A stretch of 64,000 nt of DNA, from the NCBI GenBank assembly GCA_963734625.1, contig CAVTHW010000022.1, forward strand, positions 1 to 64,000, read 5' to 3'. The notes under the pieces are model-generated. The model saw nothing but the letters and a program-made list of their open reading frames with translations. It searched no databases and was not told the DNA's origin. Each line of letters opens with the position of its first letter. Position 1 is the first letter of the stretch. The stretch comes from CAVTHW01 sp963734625. GTDB taxonomy: Bacteria > Acidobacteriota > Terriglobia > Bryobacterales > Bryobacteraceae. Positions 42,149-53,500 of the stretch are shown piece after piece. Position numbers and translations under genes: made by a program.

Positions 42149-43936
42149 ATGGTGGATAAGGGCCCACTTGCCGAGTACGAGCACCGGCTCAGCTCCCATC
42201 GAAAGGAACTGGGCGAGCTCGAAAGCTGGCGCATCAGGATCGAAAGCATCCAGATCGGACTGGTTTCGCTGGCCGTAGTGACGGCGCTGCTGGCTCTGGT
42301 TTGGAAAGCGTTTTCTATCCTCTGGCTGCTGGCACCTATCGCGGCAATCGTGGGGTTGGCGGTGGTGCTCGAGCGCATGGCGCGGCATCGCAGGCGGTCC
42401 AGGCGCATCGTGGCCTTCTATGAGCTGGTTCTCGGCCGCATCCAAGATCGTTGGCCGGGTAAGGGCGAAACAGGAGACCGGTTCCTGGATCCTTTGCACC
42501 CGTATGCGGGGGACCTGGACTTGTTCGGCCAGGGGTCGCTGTTCGAGTACCTTTCGACCGCCAGAACCCGGGGCGGAGAAGAGACGCTGGCGCGATGGCT
42601 GCTATCGCCGTCCGAGCCGCAGGATCTGAAGATCCGTCACGAAGCCGTTCGGGAACTGGCGCCGGGACTCGATTTGCGGGAACGCCTCGCCGTGCTCGGC
42701 GAAGACATCCGGGTCGGGGTTCATCCAGAAGCCCTGGCAGCGTGGGGGGAGGAACCTCCGCGACTGGTTTCGAGCGGGCGCTGGGTGGGCGCAGGCATCT
42801 TGTCAGTGCTGGGGATCGGGACTCTCGCTCTTTGGATCTTCTCCGGAATGGCCTCGCCGTTCGTGGCGGTGTTTCTAGCGGCGCGCGTGTTCACCTTTCG
42901 GTTTCGCCGGGACCTGGAGCACCTGATCGTGGCAGTGGAAAAGCCCAGCCACGATTTGCGGCTGCTTTCCCAAGTGCTGGTCGTTCTGGAGCGCCAGCGA
43001 TTCACGTCGCAGCGCCTGAGGGAGCTTCAGTCGGGATTGGTCGTCGAAGGTCACCCGCCCTCCCTCCGCATCGCCCGGCTCCACCGGTTGCTGGAGTTAC
43101 TGGATTCGCGCGACAACCTCTTGCTGAGAGTCATCGATCCTATAGCGCTGTGGACAGTGCATGTGGCTTTTGCCGTCGAAGCCTGGAGGCGGAAGTCCGG
43201 GCCGCACCTGAGAGAGTGGCTGGATGCCGTAGGGGAGATGGAAGCGCTCCTGTCGCTGGCGGGCTACCATTACGAGCATCCTGGCGACCCGTTCCCGGAA
43301 TTCACGGACGAGTCGCCGTGCTTCGATGGCGAACAACTCGGACATCCGCTCATACCGAAGCCCCGGTGCGTGTGCAACGACCTGCGGCTGGACGGCAACT
43401 TGCGGGTACTGGTCGTGAGCGGGTCGAACATGTCCGGCAAGAGCACCTTGCTTCGAACCCTGGGGACCAACGCCGTGCTGGCCCTGGCAGGGGCGCCGGT
43501 GCGCGCCAAGAGGCTGCGCATCTCGCGGCTGGCGGTCGGCGCGTCGATCCGCACTCTAGACTCGCTGCAGAGCGGGACATCGCGCTTCTATGCGGAGATT
43601 ACGCGGCTCAGGCAGCTCGTGGAGTTGACCGGGCAGAGTCGTCCACTCCTTTTCCTTATGGATGAGCTGCTGCAGGGCACTAATTCACACGACCGTCGCA
43701 TCGGAGCGCGGGGTGTCGTGCGCGCGCTGGTTGAGCGCGGGGCCATCGGGCTGCTCACCACCCACGACCTGGCGCTGGCGAACATCGCGGACGAACTCGC
43801 CCCGCTCGGCGCAAACGTCCATTTCCAAGATCAAGTCGAGGATGGGCGCATGCGGTTCGACCACCGGCTTTGGCCGGGGGTCGTCGAGCACAGCAACGCC
43901 CTGGAACTGATGCGCTCGATAGGGCTGGAAGTGTAG
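42149..43936 (+). CDS. MutS-family ATPase with N-terminal membrane helices
   Basis: A 595-residue protein with a MutS core (lever/clamp region and ATPase) but without mismatch-recognition domain I. Two hydrophobic helices near the N-terminus (residues about 40-75, LVSLAVVTALLALVWKAF and LLAPIAAIVGLAVVLE) and another pair at about 215-245 suggest membrane anchoring. The ATPase has Walker A SGSNMSGKSTLLR (residues about 425-437), the Q/SxRxxDSLQSGTSRFYAEI region, Walker B LLFLMDELLQGTNSHDR and TTHD. Similar membrane 'MutS domain V' proteins are widespread in Acidobacteria and Bacteroidetes. Their role is not established and is unlikely to be classical mismatch repair. It converges with the XRE regulator (20 bp between ends). 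Confidence 0.85.
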   Translation: MVDKGPLAEYEHRLSSHRKELGELESWRIRIESIQIGLVSLAVVTALLALVWKAFSILWLLAPIAAIVGLAVVLERMARHRRRSRRIVAFYELVLGRIQDRWPGKGETGDRFLDPLHPYAGDLDLFGQGSLFEYLSTARTRGGEETLARWLLSPSEPQDLKIRHEAVRELAPGLDLRERLAVLGEDIRVGVHPEALAAWGEEPPRLVSSGRWVGAGILSVLGIGTLALWIFSGMASPFVAVFLAARVFTFRFRRDLEHLIVAVEKPSHDLRLLSQVLVVLERQRFTSQRLRELQSGLVVEGHPPSLRIARLHRLLELLDSRDNLLLRVIDPIALWTVHVAFAVEAWRRKSGPHLREWLDAVGEMEALLSLAGYHYEHPGDPFPEFTDESPCFDGEQLGHPLIPKPRCVCNDLRLDGNLRVLVVSGSNMSGKSTLLRTLGTNAVLALAGAPVRAKRLRISRLAVGASIRTLDSLQSGTSRFYAEITRLRQLVELTGQSRPLLFLMDELLQGTNSHDRRIGARGVVRALVERGAIGLLTTHDLALANIADELAPLGANVHFQDQVEDGRMRFDHRLWPGVVEHSNALELMRSIGLEV

Positions 43937-43956
43937 GGCGCTCCGGGGTGCTTGGT

Positions 43957-44832
43957 TCACCGCGGAGCGCGGAAATGAAGAGGGTCTCTGAGGTTTTGCA
44001 GCTCGCGGTAGTAGTAGAGGGGCGCCGGCCGCCTGTCTCCGAACTTCAGCCTCTTCAGAAACTCGATTTCCTCTTCGGTGGCATCGCCGCTGAGGGCGGT
44101 GTCCTTGAGGAACTCCTCCAGGCCCGGCTCCACCTCGAAGGGCGGTTCAGGTTCCTTTTCGACGAACTCGAATCTCTTTACGGGCGCCAGGGCCAGTCGG
44201 CGGTTCAAGACGATTTCCACGCCAAAACTACGGAGGTCAACGTCCCAGGACTCGATCAGCGGATCCAGGAAGGAGACCCAGTTCTCAACCGAGACGTGGA
44301 ACACATCGGTCTCCAGAAACTCGAGGATCGTGACTCGCATCAGCTCATAGGTCCGGCCGCTGAGACGAGCCACCAGGCGGAGCCAGTTCTCACTCTCCAA
44401 TTCTTCTCTGGCGACTCGCTTGGCCACGTCCAATAGCTTCTGCGTGACGAGCTGTTCCAGTTCGCCGAAGGGCTCCTTCTCAAAAATCGCGCGAACCTGC
44501 TCCTGCTTGTCAGGCGCGCATTTGCGCAGCATCAACTCTCGCAATCCCTGAAACAAGGGCCGGGGCGGGTCCGCCAGCTTCTTCTTCAAGGCTTCTTTGT
44601 GCTGAAGGTCCGCCAGCTTCGAGAGTTCACCGCCGGGGAGCCTCAGGAATCTCCCCATCTTTTCGTAAATATCCGTCCGGTCAGGCGCGGGCGGAGCCTT
44701 CTTCCCGCTCAGCAATTGTGAGATGTAGGACTCGGTCACCTGGGCGGCGGCGGCCAGGTCCTTCTGGTCGACCCCCAATTCCTTCAGGCGCTGCCTGATC
44801 ACCAAAGCGACATCCATCGAGTTTCTTTCCAC
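43957..44832 (-). CDS. XRE-family helix-turn-helix regulator with long C-terminal domain
   Basis: A 291-residue (286 from ATG 44817) protein. Residues about 6-60 are an XRE/Cro HTH: VIRQRLKELGVDQKDLAAAA, VTESYISQLLSGKKAP. The remaining 230 residues are charged and mostly helical (ELMLRKCAPDKQEQVRAIFE, EELESENWLRLVARLSGRTY) and match nothing I can name. Such size is unusual for XRE regulators, which suggests a sensor or multimerising domain. The upstream region holds two inverted repeats and a strong divergent promoter, so it may regulate both itself and the gene starting at 45014. Start uncertain: GTG 44832 or ATG 44817. Confidence 0.78.
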   Translation of the reverse strand: MERNSMDVALVIRQRLKELGVDQKDLAAAAQVTESYISQLLSGKKAPPAPDRTDIYEKMGRFLRLPGGELSKLADLQHKEALKKKLADPPRPLFQGLRELMLRKCAPDKQEQVRAIFEKEPFGELEQLVTQKLLDVAKRVAREELESENWLRLVARLSGRTYELMRVTILEFLETDVFHVSVENWVSFLDPLIESWDVDLRSFGVEIVLNRRLALAPVKRFEFVEKEPEPPFEVEPGLEEFLKDTALSGDATEEEIEFLKRLKFGDRRPAPLYYYRELQNLRDPLHFRAPR

Positions 44833-44836
44833 CTTC

Positions 44837-44858
44837 GCTTAACCTAAACCGATTAAGC
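44837..44858. promoter_or_regulatory. inverted repeat GCTTAA-N10-TTAAGC, operator candidate
   Basis: Perfect 6-bp arms (44837-44842 and 44853-44858) five bases upstream of the XRE gene's GTG. A second TTAA-centred repeat (44903-44920) overlaps the divergent promoter. The shared TTAA cores at two spots between divergent genes suggest binding sites of the encoded XRE protein. Confidence 0.5.
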
Positions 44859-44885
44859 CGCTGCCTAACATATCGCACAGCTCGA

Positions 44886-44914
44886 TTGACAAGTAAATAA
44901 TCTTAACATATACT
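44886..44914 (+). promoter_or_regulatory. consensus sigma70 promoter TTGACA-N17-TATACT
   Basis: TTGACA at 44886-44891, a 17-bp spacer and TATACT at 44909-44914 form the best promoter in the window, pointing right toward the small gene at 45014. The predicted start of transcription is about 44921-44923, leaving a leader of about 90 nt. Confidence 0.75.
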
Positions 44915-44920
44915 AGTTAA
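44903..44920. promoter_or_regulatory. inverted repeat TTAAC-N8-GTTAA over the -10 box
   Basis: TTAAC (44903-44907) and GTTAA (44916-44920) flank the TATACT. A regulator bound here would block RNA polymerase, so this is a likely repressor site; the adjacent XRE protein is the obvious candidate. Confidence 0.5.
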
Positions 44921-45013
44921 CGACTGAGCACTTCCGCCCACTCTGCAGATCATCTGAACTAGGCAGATCTTCTGTGGTTTCCCGTCTTAGCGGCCCCGAC
45001 CCGGGAGGTCGAC

Positions 45014-45333
45014 ATGTTTGCTCGGAGTGTTTCTATCCGCTTGAAACCAAACGGCCTTGCCGAATTCATCCGGGTAATCGAGAAAGAGACCATTCCGCTG
45101 CTTCGAAAGCAAAAAGGCTTCCAGGACGAAATCACATTCTTCGCCCCGGGGGGAAGCCGAGGCCATCGAAATCAGCTTGTGGGACCGGAGAGAGGACGCG
45201 GACGCCTACGGCCGCAGGGCTACGTCCAGAAGTGCTGAAGGACGTGATTGAGGGAGATTCAGAGGTTCGCACTTATGCCGTCTCGAATTCGACGTTTCAC
45301 AAGATCGCTGCGCCGGTCTTTGGCCGAGGCTGA
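45014..45333 (+). pseudogene. ABM-like small protein, frameshifted
   Basis: A protein of about 105 residues similar to the antibiotic-biosynthesis-monooxygenase (ABM) dimeric alpha/beta-barrel family. ATG 45014 gives MFARSVSIRLKPNGLAEFIR, then KETIPLLRKQKGFQDEITFF. At the CCCCGGGGGG run near 45150 the frame moves to EAEAIEISLWDRREDADAYG. Near 45220-45230 it moves again to VLKDVIEGDSEVRTYAVSNS, ending FGRG at 45333. Two indels break it as sequenced; the G run is a plausible sequencing error, the second site is not obvious. It is the gene facing the strong promoter at 44886 and so may be controlled by the XRE protein. Confidence 0.65.
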
Positions 45334-45363
45334 GCGGTCTGCGGTGCGGGAGGATAGCACGAA

Positions 45364-47111
45364 ATGACCGGGACCCAATCGACAATTTCGACACAAAGAC
45401 ACCCCAAGGGCGCCAGCGCCAGCATCCTGCTCACATCCGTGTTCGGGCCGTACGCCTAGCGACGACGAGTTCGGCAGCCGCCGCATCAATCCCATGGAGC
45501 TGTATCACAATCAGGTGACGCGCGAGCAGGGCCCGTTTTCGCTGCGCATGTTCCACCGCTCCTGGGGCCTCATGCTGATCCAGCAGAACATCTCCGCTCC
45601 CTGCGCGTTGCTCGACTTCCCCACGCGGGAAATCTTCGAGCGGGAACTGCTCGCGCACAGCTACGACGTCGTTGGCATCTCTTCGATCATCGTGAACGTC
45701 GGCAAGGTGCGGGAGATGTGCCGCATGGTGCGCCGGCTTTCGCCGAAGTCCGTGATCGTGGTGGGCGGCCACGTGACGGCCATCCCCGGCATCGAGGACA
45801 CCATCGACGCCGACCACTTCGTGCGCGGAGACGGCATCTCCTGGATGCGGCGCTACCTGGGCGAAGACGAGAACGCGCCCATTCGCCATCCCCGCATTCT
45901 GTCCGGATACGACACGCGTACGATGGGCATTCGCTCGCCGCAGGTTAAGGGAGTCAACGCCGCGACCATCATCCCATCGGTGGGATGCCCCATGGGCTGC
46001 AACTTCTGCACGACCTCCGCCTTCTTCGGTGGTAAGGGCAAGTTCCTCAATTTCTATGAGACTGGCGACGAATTGTTTCAGGTGATGAACGAGGCGTCCT
46101 CAGCGCTCGGCGTTCGCTCGTTCTTCATCATGGACGAGAACTTCCTGCTGTACCGCGAGCGCGCGCTCCAACTCCTGGCCCGCATGAAGAGCGCGAACAA
46201 GGGCTGGACGCTCTATGTCTTCGCCTCGGCGAACGCCATCCGCAAGTACTCCATGCAGGAACTGGTGGAGCTGGGCATTTCCTGGATCTGGATGGGACTC
46301 GAATCGCCGCGCGCCGGCTACGACAAACTGCAGGGCACCGATACCCTGGAACTGACGCGCGAACTGCGCGCCCACGGCATCAAGCTGCTGGGCTCGACGA
46401 TCGTCGGCCTCGAGCACCACACGCCTGAGAACATCGAGGCGGAGCTCGAGCACGCCGTGTCGCATGCCACCGATTTTCACCAGTTCATGCTCTATACTCC
46501 GGTTCCGGGCACGCCTCTGTACTCCCAGATGGTGAGTGAGGGCCGGATGCTCGATAACGTCGACCTCGCCGACATCCACGGCCAGGGCAAGTTCAACTTC
46601 CGCCACGCGGCCATCTCGCGCGATGATTCCAAGCGCTGGCTGGACTGGGCTTTCCGGCGTGACTTCGAGCGCAACGGCCCCAGTCTCTACCGCGTCTGCC
46701 GCACCACCTTTGACGGCTGGAAACGTTATCGGAATCACCCTGATCAAACGCATCAGCGAGCGGTTCGAGTGGGAGGCGCGCTCGTTGCGCACCATTTACA
46801 GCGCCCTGCTCTGGGCTATGGAATATCGCCTGAAGAAGACCAATCCGGCCGTCAGCGGGCAAATCCGCGCTTTGCGCCAGGAAATCGCCCACGAGTTCGG
46901 CTGGGTCGCGCGCGCCGCCGCCGCCCTGTTCGGCCCCTTCATGCTCTGGAGCACGATCCGGGAGGAAAAGCGCCTCGCCCGCGGCATAACTTACGAACCC
47001 GCGTCGATCCTCGAGCGCCGCAACTGGGGTTCATTGGGAGAGCGGCCGGGCGCTGCAGCCAAGACTGAAAAGAGTGATGGAAAAATCGAGCCAATGGAGG
47101 TGACTGCATGA
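45364..47111 (+). CDS. B12-binding radical SAM protein, two frameshifts
   Basis: A protein of about 580 residues. The probable ATG at 45364 leads to SILLTSVFGPYA, then an indel near 45458 and DEFGSRRINPMELYHNQVTR. The cobalamin-binding-like Rossmann part has YDVVGISSIIVNVGKV and SVIVVGGHVTAIPG. The radical SAM site is GCPMGCNFCTTSAFFG, with the three cysteines of C-x3-C-x2-C ligating the 4Fe-4S cluster. A second indel near 46745 moves the tail into the frame ISERFEWEARSLRTIYSALL and onward to the TGA at 47109-47111. Related Acidobacteria proteins lead with the same 'FGPYAVDDEFGSR' opening. Reaction unknown. Its end overlaps groES: the SD sequence for groES lies inside the last codons. Confidence 0.82.
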
Positions 47112-47419
47112 AGATTCGACCGCTCCATGACCGCATTGTGGTCAAACGCATCGAGCCGAGTGAGCAACGGCAGAGTGGCCTGTTCATTCCCGACTCCGCT
47201 AAAGAGAAGCCCCAGGAGGGTGAAGTGATGGCGGTGGGAAAGGGCAAACGCCTGAAAGGCGGCAGCGTGGCGCCCGTGGATGTTCACGCCGGCGACCGTA
47301 TTCTGTTTGGCAAGTACACGGGCAGCGAGATCGAAGTGGATGGGGAAGAATTCCTGATCATGCACGAGGACGACGTCCTCGGGGTGATTGAGGAGACCGC
47401 GAAAAAGGCGAAGACCTAA
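47108..47419 (+). CDS. groES: co-chaperonin GroES
   Basis: The 103-residue lid of the GroEL chamber. It shows MKIRPLHDRIVVKRIEPSEQ, the mobile loop QSGLFIPDSAKEKPQEGEVM, and YTGSEIEVDGEEFLIMHEDD. A GGAGGTGA five bases before the ATG and a 4-bp overlap with the radical SAM stop suggest translational coupling. I looked for a CIRCE element (TTAGCACTC...GAGTGCTAA) and found none upstream. groEL follows after 18 bp. Confidence 0.97.
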   Translation: MKIRPLHDRIVVKRIEPSEQRQSGLFIPDSAKEKPQEGEVMAVGKGKRLKGGSVAPVDVHAGDRILFGKYTGSEIEVDGEEFLIMHEDDVLGVIEETAKKAKT

Positions 47420-47437
47420 AGATCAGGAGGATCCCAC

Positions 47438-49060
<1,623 letters not shown>

Positions 49061-49076
49061 ACCGAAGCGAGGCTCA

Positions 49077-50237
49077 ATGGCGAGTCCGGCATATCTGTCC
49101 ATACATGACGAGCTTCAGCGGCTGCACGGGCGCTACGATCGGCTCGTCCGGGCAGTGGAGCAAACCGCGGACACCGTCATGATTACGGACAGGCAGGGAG
49201 TCATCGAATATGTAAACCCGGCCTTTGAGGAGACCGCGGGCTATTCCGCGAGCGAGGTCCTGGGCCGGACGCCGAGCCTCCTCAAGTCCGGGCTGCACGA
49301 CGAGAAGTTCTACAAAGAGCTTTGGGCGCAACTCATCACGGGTAAGCCATTCCGTGGAATCATTATCAACCGGAAGAAATCGGGCGAGCTCTACTGGTCC
49401 GCACAGACGATCAGTTCGATGAAAGATGAGAACGGCGAGATTACTCACTTCGTCTCTGTGCTGAAGGACATTACCGAGCTGAGAAGACAACAGGAGCAGG
49501 AGTTTCAGCTGCAAATCGCCGATCAAGTTCAGCAGCGTCTCAACGCCGGGACCGCATCATGGCCGGGGTTCGATATCGCAGGGAGCGTTTGCTCCGCAAC
49601 GCTGACCGGGGGAGACTACTTCGATTTCATTCCACAGCCGGACGGGTGTCTGTGTATCGCGATTGGCGATGTCAGCGGCCACGGATTCGGCTCGGCTTTG
49701 GTGATGGCTGAAACCCGGGCCTACGTTCGTGCCTATGCGACGTTGGAGTCGGACCCGGGCGCGATCCTCAGCCGGGTCAATCATGCCCTTTTTCCGGACC
49801 TCGAAGGCGGACAGTACGTGACTCTGCTATTGGCCCGCCTCGACCCCCGGAGCCGCTCGCTCGAATACGCCGGCGCCGGGCATATACCGTGTTACTTGCT
49901 GCGTGCTTCCGGAGAGATCGGGCACGTCATGGAGAGTACGGGTCCGCCGTCGGGCCTCTTTGCCGGCAGTCAGTTTCGCTCCAGTCCGGCTGTTCCATTG
50001 GACTACGAGGAAATCCTGGTCTTATTGACCGACGGCGTCACGGAGGCAGCCAATAGCGGCCAGGCGCAGTTTGGCGCCGAGGGAGCTCTTGAGTTCATAA
50101 AGCGCCATCCGCTGAGCGGCGCCGCCGAACTCGTCCGAGGCATCCACGAGACGGTGCGGGCCTTCAGTGGCGGTGGGCCTCCTCCCGACGACATCACCTC
50201 GGTTATCTGTAAGGTCGGGGGACGAGATGCCATTTGA
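49077..50237 (+). CDS. PAS-PP2C (SpoIIE/RsbU-type) phosphatase
   Basis: A 386-residue soluble signalling phosphatase. Residues about 15-130 are a PAS domain (ADTVMITDRQGVIEYVNPAF, YSASEVLGRTPSLLKSG, GELYWSAQTISSMKDENGEI). A short coiled linker (ELRRQQEQEFQLQIADQVQQ) leads to the SpoIIE domain: LTGGDYFDF, IAIGDVSGHGFGSALVMAE, GHIPCYLL, VLLTDGVTEAAN and PDDITSVICKV. The metal-binding aspartates are present. It would dephosphorylate an anti-sigma-factor antagonist or similar protein in response to a PAS-sensed signal. No partner is encoded next to it. It lies 16 bp after groEL. Confidence 0.9.
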   Translation: MASPAYLSIHDELQRLHGRYDRLVRAVEQTADTVMITDRQGVIEYVNPAFEETAGYSASEVLGRTPSLLKSGLHDEKFYKELWAQLITGKPFRGIIINRKKSGELYWSAQTISSMKDENGEITHFVSVLKDITELRRQQEQEFQLQIADQVQQRLNAGTASWPGFDIAGSVCSATLTGGDYFDFIPQPDGCLCIAIGDVSGHGFGSALVMAETRAYVRAYATLESDPGAILSRVNHALFPDLEGGQYVTLLLARLDPRSRSLEYAGAGHIPCYLLRASGEIGHVMESTGPPSGLFAGSQFRSSPAVPLDYEEILVLLTDGVTEAANSGQAQFGAEGALEFIKRHPLSGAAELVRGIHETVRAFSGGGPPPDDITSVICKVGGRDAI

Positions 50238-50520
50238 CAGATTCAGGCCGCACAGCTTCTCCCTCATTTCGGTGCAGAACAATGCGCCGGCGTTGTCTGG
50301 AGTCTACGGGTTATCGAATGCCCGGGAGTGGCTTTTCGTGGGGGAGGCCGACAATATCAAAGCGACGCTGATCAGTCACCTGCAGGAGCCGTACGCGCCA
50401 CTTCTGGAGCAGAAGCCCACCGGCTTCACGTTTGAGCTCTGCGTTCCCAGCGACCGGCTTGCCCGTCAAGAGCGGCTGATACAGGAATATCAGCCCGTCT
50501 TTAACCAGCGTCCCGATTAA
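50227..50520 (+). CDS. small GIY-YIG-like protein
   Basis: A 97-residue protein starting at ATG 50227, overlapping the phosphatase stop by 11 bp. SGVYGLSNAREWLFVGEADN, IKATLISHLQ and RLARQERLIQEYQPVFNQ follow the spacing of a minimal GIY-YIG fold: G-V-Y for GIY, L-F-V-G for YIG, then a helix with H and a late E. The classic catalytic Arg is not clear, so nuclease activity is doubtful. Its end overlaps the end of the convergent glucan-synthase gene by 20 bp. Function unknown. Confidence 0.6.
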   Translation: MPFDRFRPHSFSLISVQNNAPALSGVYGLSNAREWLFVGEADNIKATLISHLQEPYAPLLEQKPTGFTFELCVPSDRLARQERLIQEYQPVFNQRPD

Positions 50521-53500
50521 AGTCGGGGCCTGGAATCCTCACTTCCACCGAGTGCTCGAGGCGGTCGTCCACCAGGGGAACCGTCTGGTCGTCCTGCTCT
50601 AGGCCATCCACGGTTACGCTCATGCCGTCGCCGGCCGCGCTCGTCCGCGAAACAGTGATGTGGTAGACGGTCTCGCGGTGTCGGTAGTGCACCTTGAACT
50701 CCGCCCAATCCGCGGGAAGGCACGGGGCGAAGTGCAGCCGGCTCGCTTCCAACCTCAACCCCAGGAGCGATTCCAGAATGAGCCGGTACATCCAACCGGC
50801 CGAACCCGTGTACCACGTCCATCCGCCCCGGCCGATGTGCGGCGAGAGCGCATAGACGTCCGCCGCGACGACATAGGGCTCGACTTTGTAGGCCGCCAAC
50901 GCCGCGGGAGTCGCGGCATGGTTCACCGGGTTGATGATATCGAAGAGTTCCCAGGCGCGCCGCGTGTCGCGCAATACCGCGAACGCCATCGCCGCCCATA
51001 TCGCCGCGTGCGTGTATTGCCCGCCGTTTTCTCTCACACCCGGAACGTATCCCTTGATGTAGCCGGGATTCAAGTCCGACTTGTCGAACGGCGGATCCAG
51101 GAGTTGGATCAAGGCCTGATCCCGGTGAACGAGGCGCCGATCCACCGCCTCCATCGCCGCGCGCGAGCGCTTGGCCTCGCCCGCCCCGGAGAGAACCGAC
51201 CAGCTTTGCGCGATCGAATCGATCTGGCATTCGGGATTACTTGCCGAACCAAGCGGCGACCCGTCGTCGAAGTAGGCGCGGCGGTACCACTCGCCGTCCC
51301 AGCCATTCTGCTCGATGTTCAGGCGCACCCGGTCCGCCTCGCGGCGGCAGCGTTCGGCGAACGGCGCGTCGCCATGCACGCCGGCGACCTTGGCGAATTG
51401 CGTGAGTACCTCATAGAGGAAGAAACCCAACCAGACGCTTTCGCCTTGCCCGTGCTGGCCCACCATGTTCATGCCGTCGTTCCAGTCGCCCGAGCCGATC
51501 AGCGGCAGTCCATGCTGGCCCAGTCTGAGACCCTTGAGGATGGCCCGGACACAGTGCTCGTAGAGGCTGGCCGTCTCTTCAGACCGGCCGGGCAGGTCGT
51601 AGTAGGAGTCCTCCTCCGCGTTCACCGGGCGGCCGTCGAGGAAGTGGATCGGTTCATCCAACACCCCTGTGTCGCCGGTGCTCAGAACATAGCGGCAGGT
51701 CGCCAGCGGCAGCCATAGATAATCGTCGGAACAGTGTGTGCGCACGCCCCGGCCCGACGGGGGATGCCACCAGTGCTGGACGTCGCCTTCCAGAAATTGG
51801 CGGGACGCCGAAAGCAGCAAGTGCTCGCGCAAGAGACGGGGCTCGGCATGCACGAGCGCCATCACGTCCTGCAACTGATCGCGAAAACCGAAGGCGCCTC
51901 CCGGCTGGTAGAATCCACTCCGCGCCCAAAGGCGGCACGCCAGGGTCTGATACAGGAGCCACCCGTTGGCCAGGACGTTCAGGGACTGGTTGGGGGTCTC
52001 CACGTTCACCGCGCCAAGGGTGTGCTTCCAGTACTGCCAAACCGCTTCGAGCGCATCCCGCGCCGCTGAGGATCCCCGGAAGCGATACACCAAGTTGCTC
52101 GCATCTTCCGTGTCGCGCCCCGCGCCCAGCGTATAGACAATCTCGAGATCCTGCCCGTCAGCCAGCTCGAATGGAACCCGGATCGCCGCGCAGGGATCCA
52201 GACCGCTCCCCATCCTTCCGGATAGTCCGGCCCGGCTCATCGCGGCCGGCTTTCGGAGGGTCCCGTTTCGCCCCAGGAACTCGGTGCGGTCGCCGGTCAT
52301 GGCCTGGGCGGCATTGCCCGCGTCGAAGAAGCCCACTCTGCCCGCGAACTCCGCACTGTACGGGTTTCGGGCGAAGATCGCGCCGCTAGCCGGGTCAATC
52401 TCGGTCGTCACGTGCATTGCGGATTTTGGCCGCAGGTCTCCCAGCACCCATTCCACGTATCCCGTGGCGGAGAGCCGGCGCGTCCGGCCCGACTCGTTGT
52501 GCACCTTCAGCACCGTGAACTTGACCGGTGCGTCCAAGGCCACGTAGATCCAAACCTCCGAACGGATGCCGTTCTCCGTGTGCTCGAAGACGCTGTAGCC
52601 GAATCCGTGGCGGCTGACGTAGGGCGTGGCCCCGCGGCTGGGCAGCGGCGTGGGCGACCAGAAGTGGCCGCTCTCTTCGTCGCGGAGGTAGAAGGCTTCT
52701 CCGCTTGAATCGCTCACGGGGTCGTTGTTCCATGGAGTCAGGCGGAACTCGTGGGCGTTTTCACTCCAGGTGCAAGCCAGCCCGTTCTCCGAGACGACAG
52801 AGCCGAAATGCGGGTTCGCCAGCACGTTCACCCAGGGGGCCGGGGTCACCTGCTGGGGCGTGGTCGTAACAATGTATTCCCGCCCGTCAGGGGTGAATCC
52901 GCCCAGCCCGTTAAAGAAGAGGAGGTCGTTGCGGGGAGCGGCGCCGGCCGCCGGGGATTCGGCGCGGGGAACTCGGGCTGGTTCGGTACGCGGGACGGCA
53001 ACCTCGAATAGGCTGCGCCGGCTGATCTGCTCCGCCAGCGTCCCCCGGCCGTCGGTGAGGATGGCGCGAGCGACCGATTGGAACAGGATGCGGTCCTCGG
53101 CCGAAATCTGTTCCGCCGGTCTCACGAAGATGCCGCCCGGGCTATCGGCAACGCCGGCTTCGACCCCCGCCGCGATCAGACCCAGGATCTGATCCTGAAG
53201 TAGCTGCCGGTAACCGGCGTGATCTTCGTTCCAGATCACCAGGTCCACCGCCAGACCCTTCAGGCGCCAGTACGTGTGGGCCTGCACCAGTTGACGGACA
53301 AGTTCGATATTGGCCGGGTCTCCAATTTGCAGCAGCACGATCGGCAAGTCTCCGGAGATGGAGTAACCCCAAAGACCGGATTGCCCGCGCCGGTTCCGGG
53401 CGAGGACGCTCGGGTCGGCGCGCAGCAAGGAGTTGGCGTAAATCACGGAACCGGCCAGACGTCCGTAAATCTGTGCGTCGGCCTCCGTGGCATTGATCTG

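Noticed and set aside
46900..47108. CIRCE heat-shock operator upstream of groES
   Set aside because: No TTAGCACTC/GAGTGCTAA pair or near match is present before the groES start.
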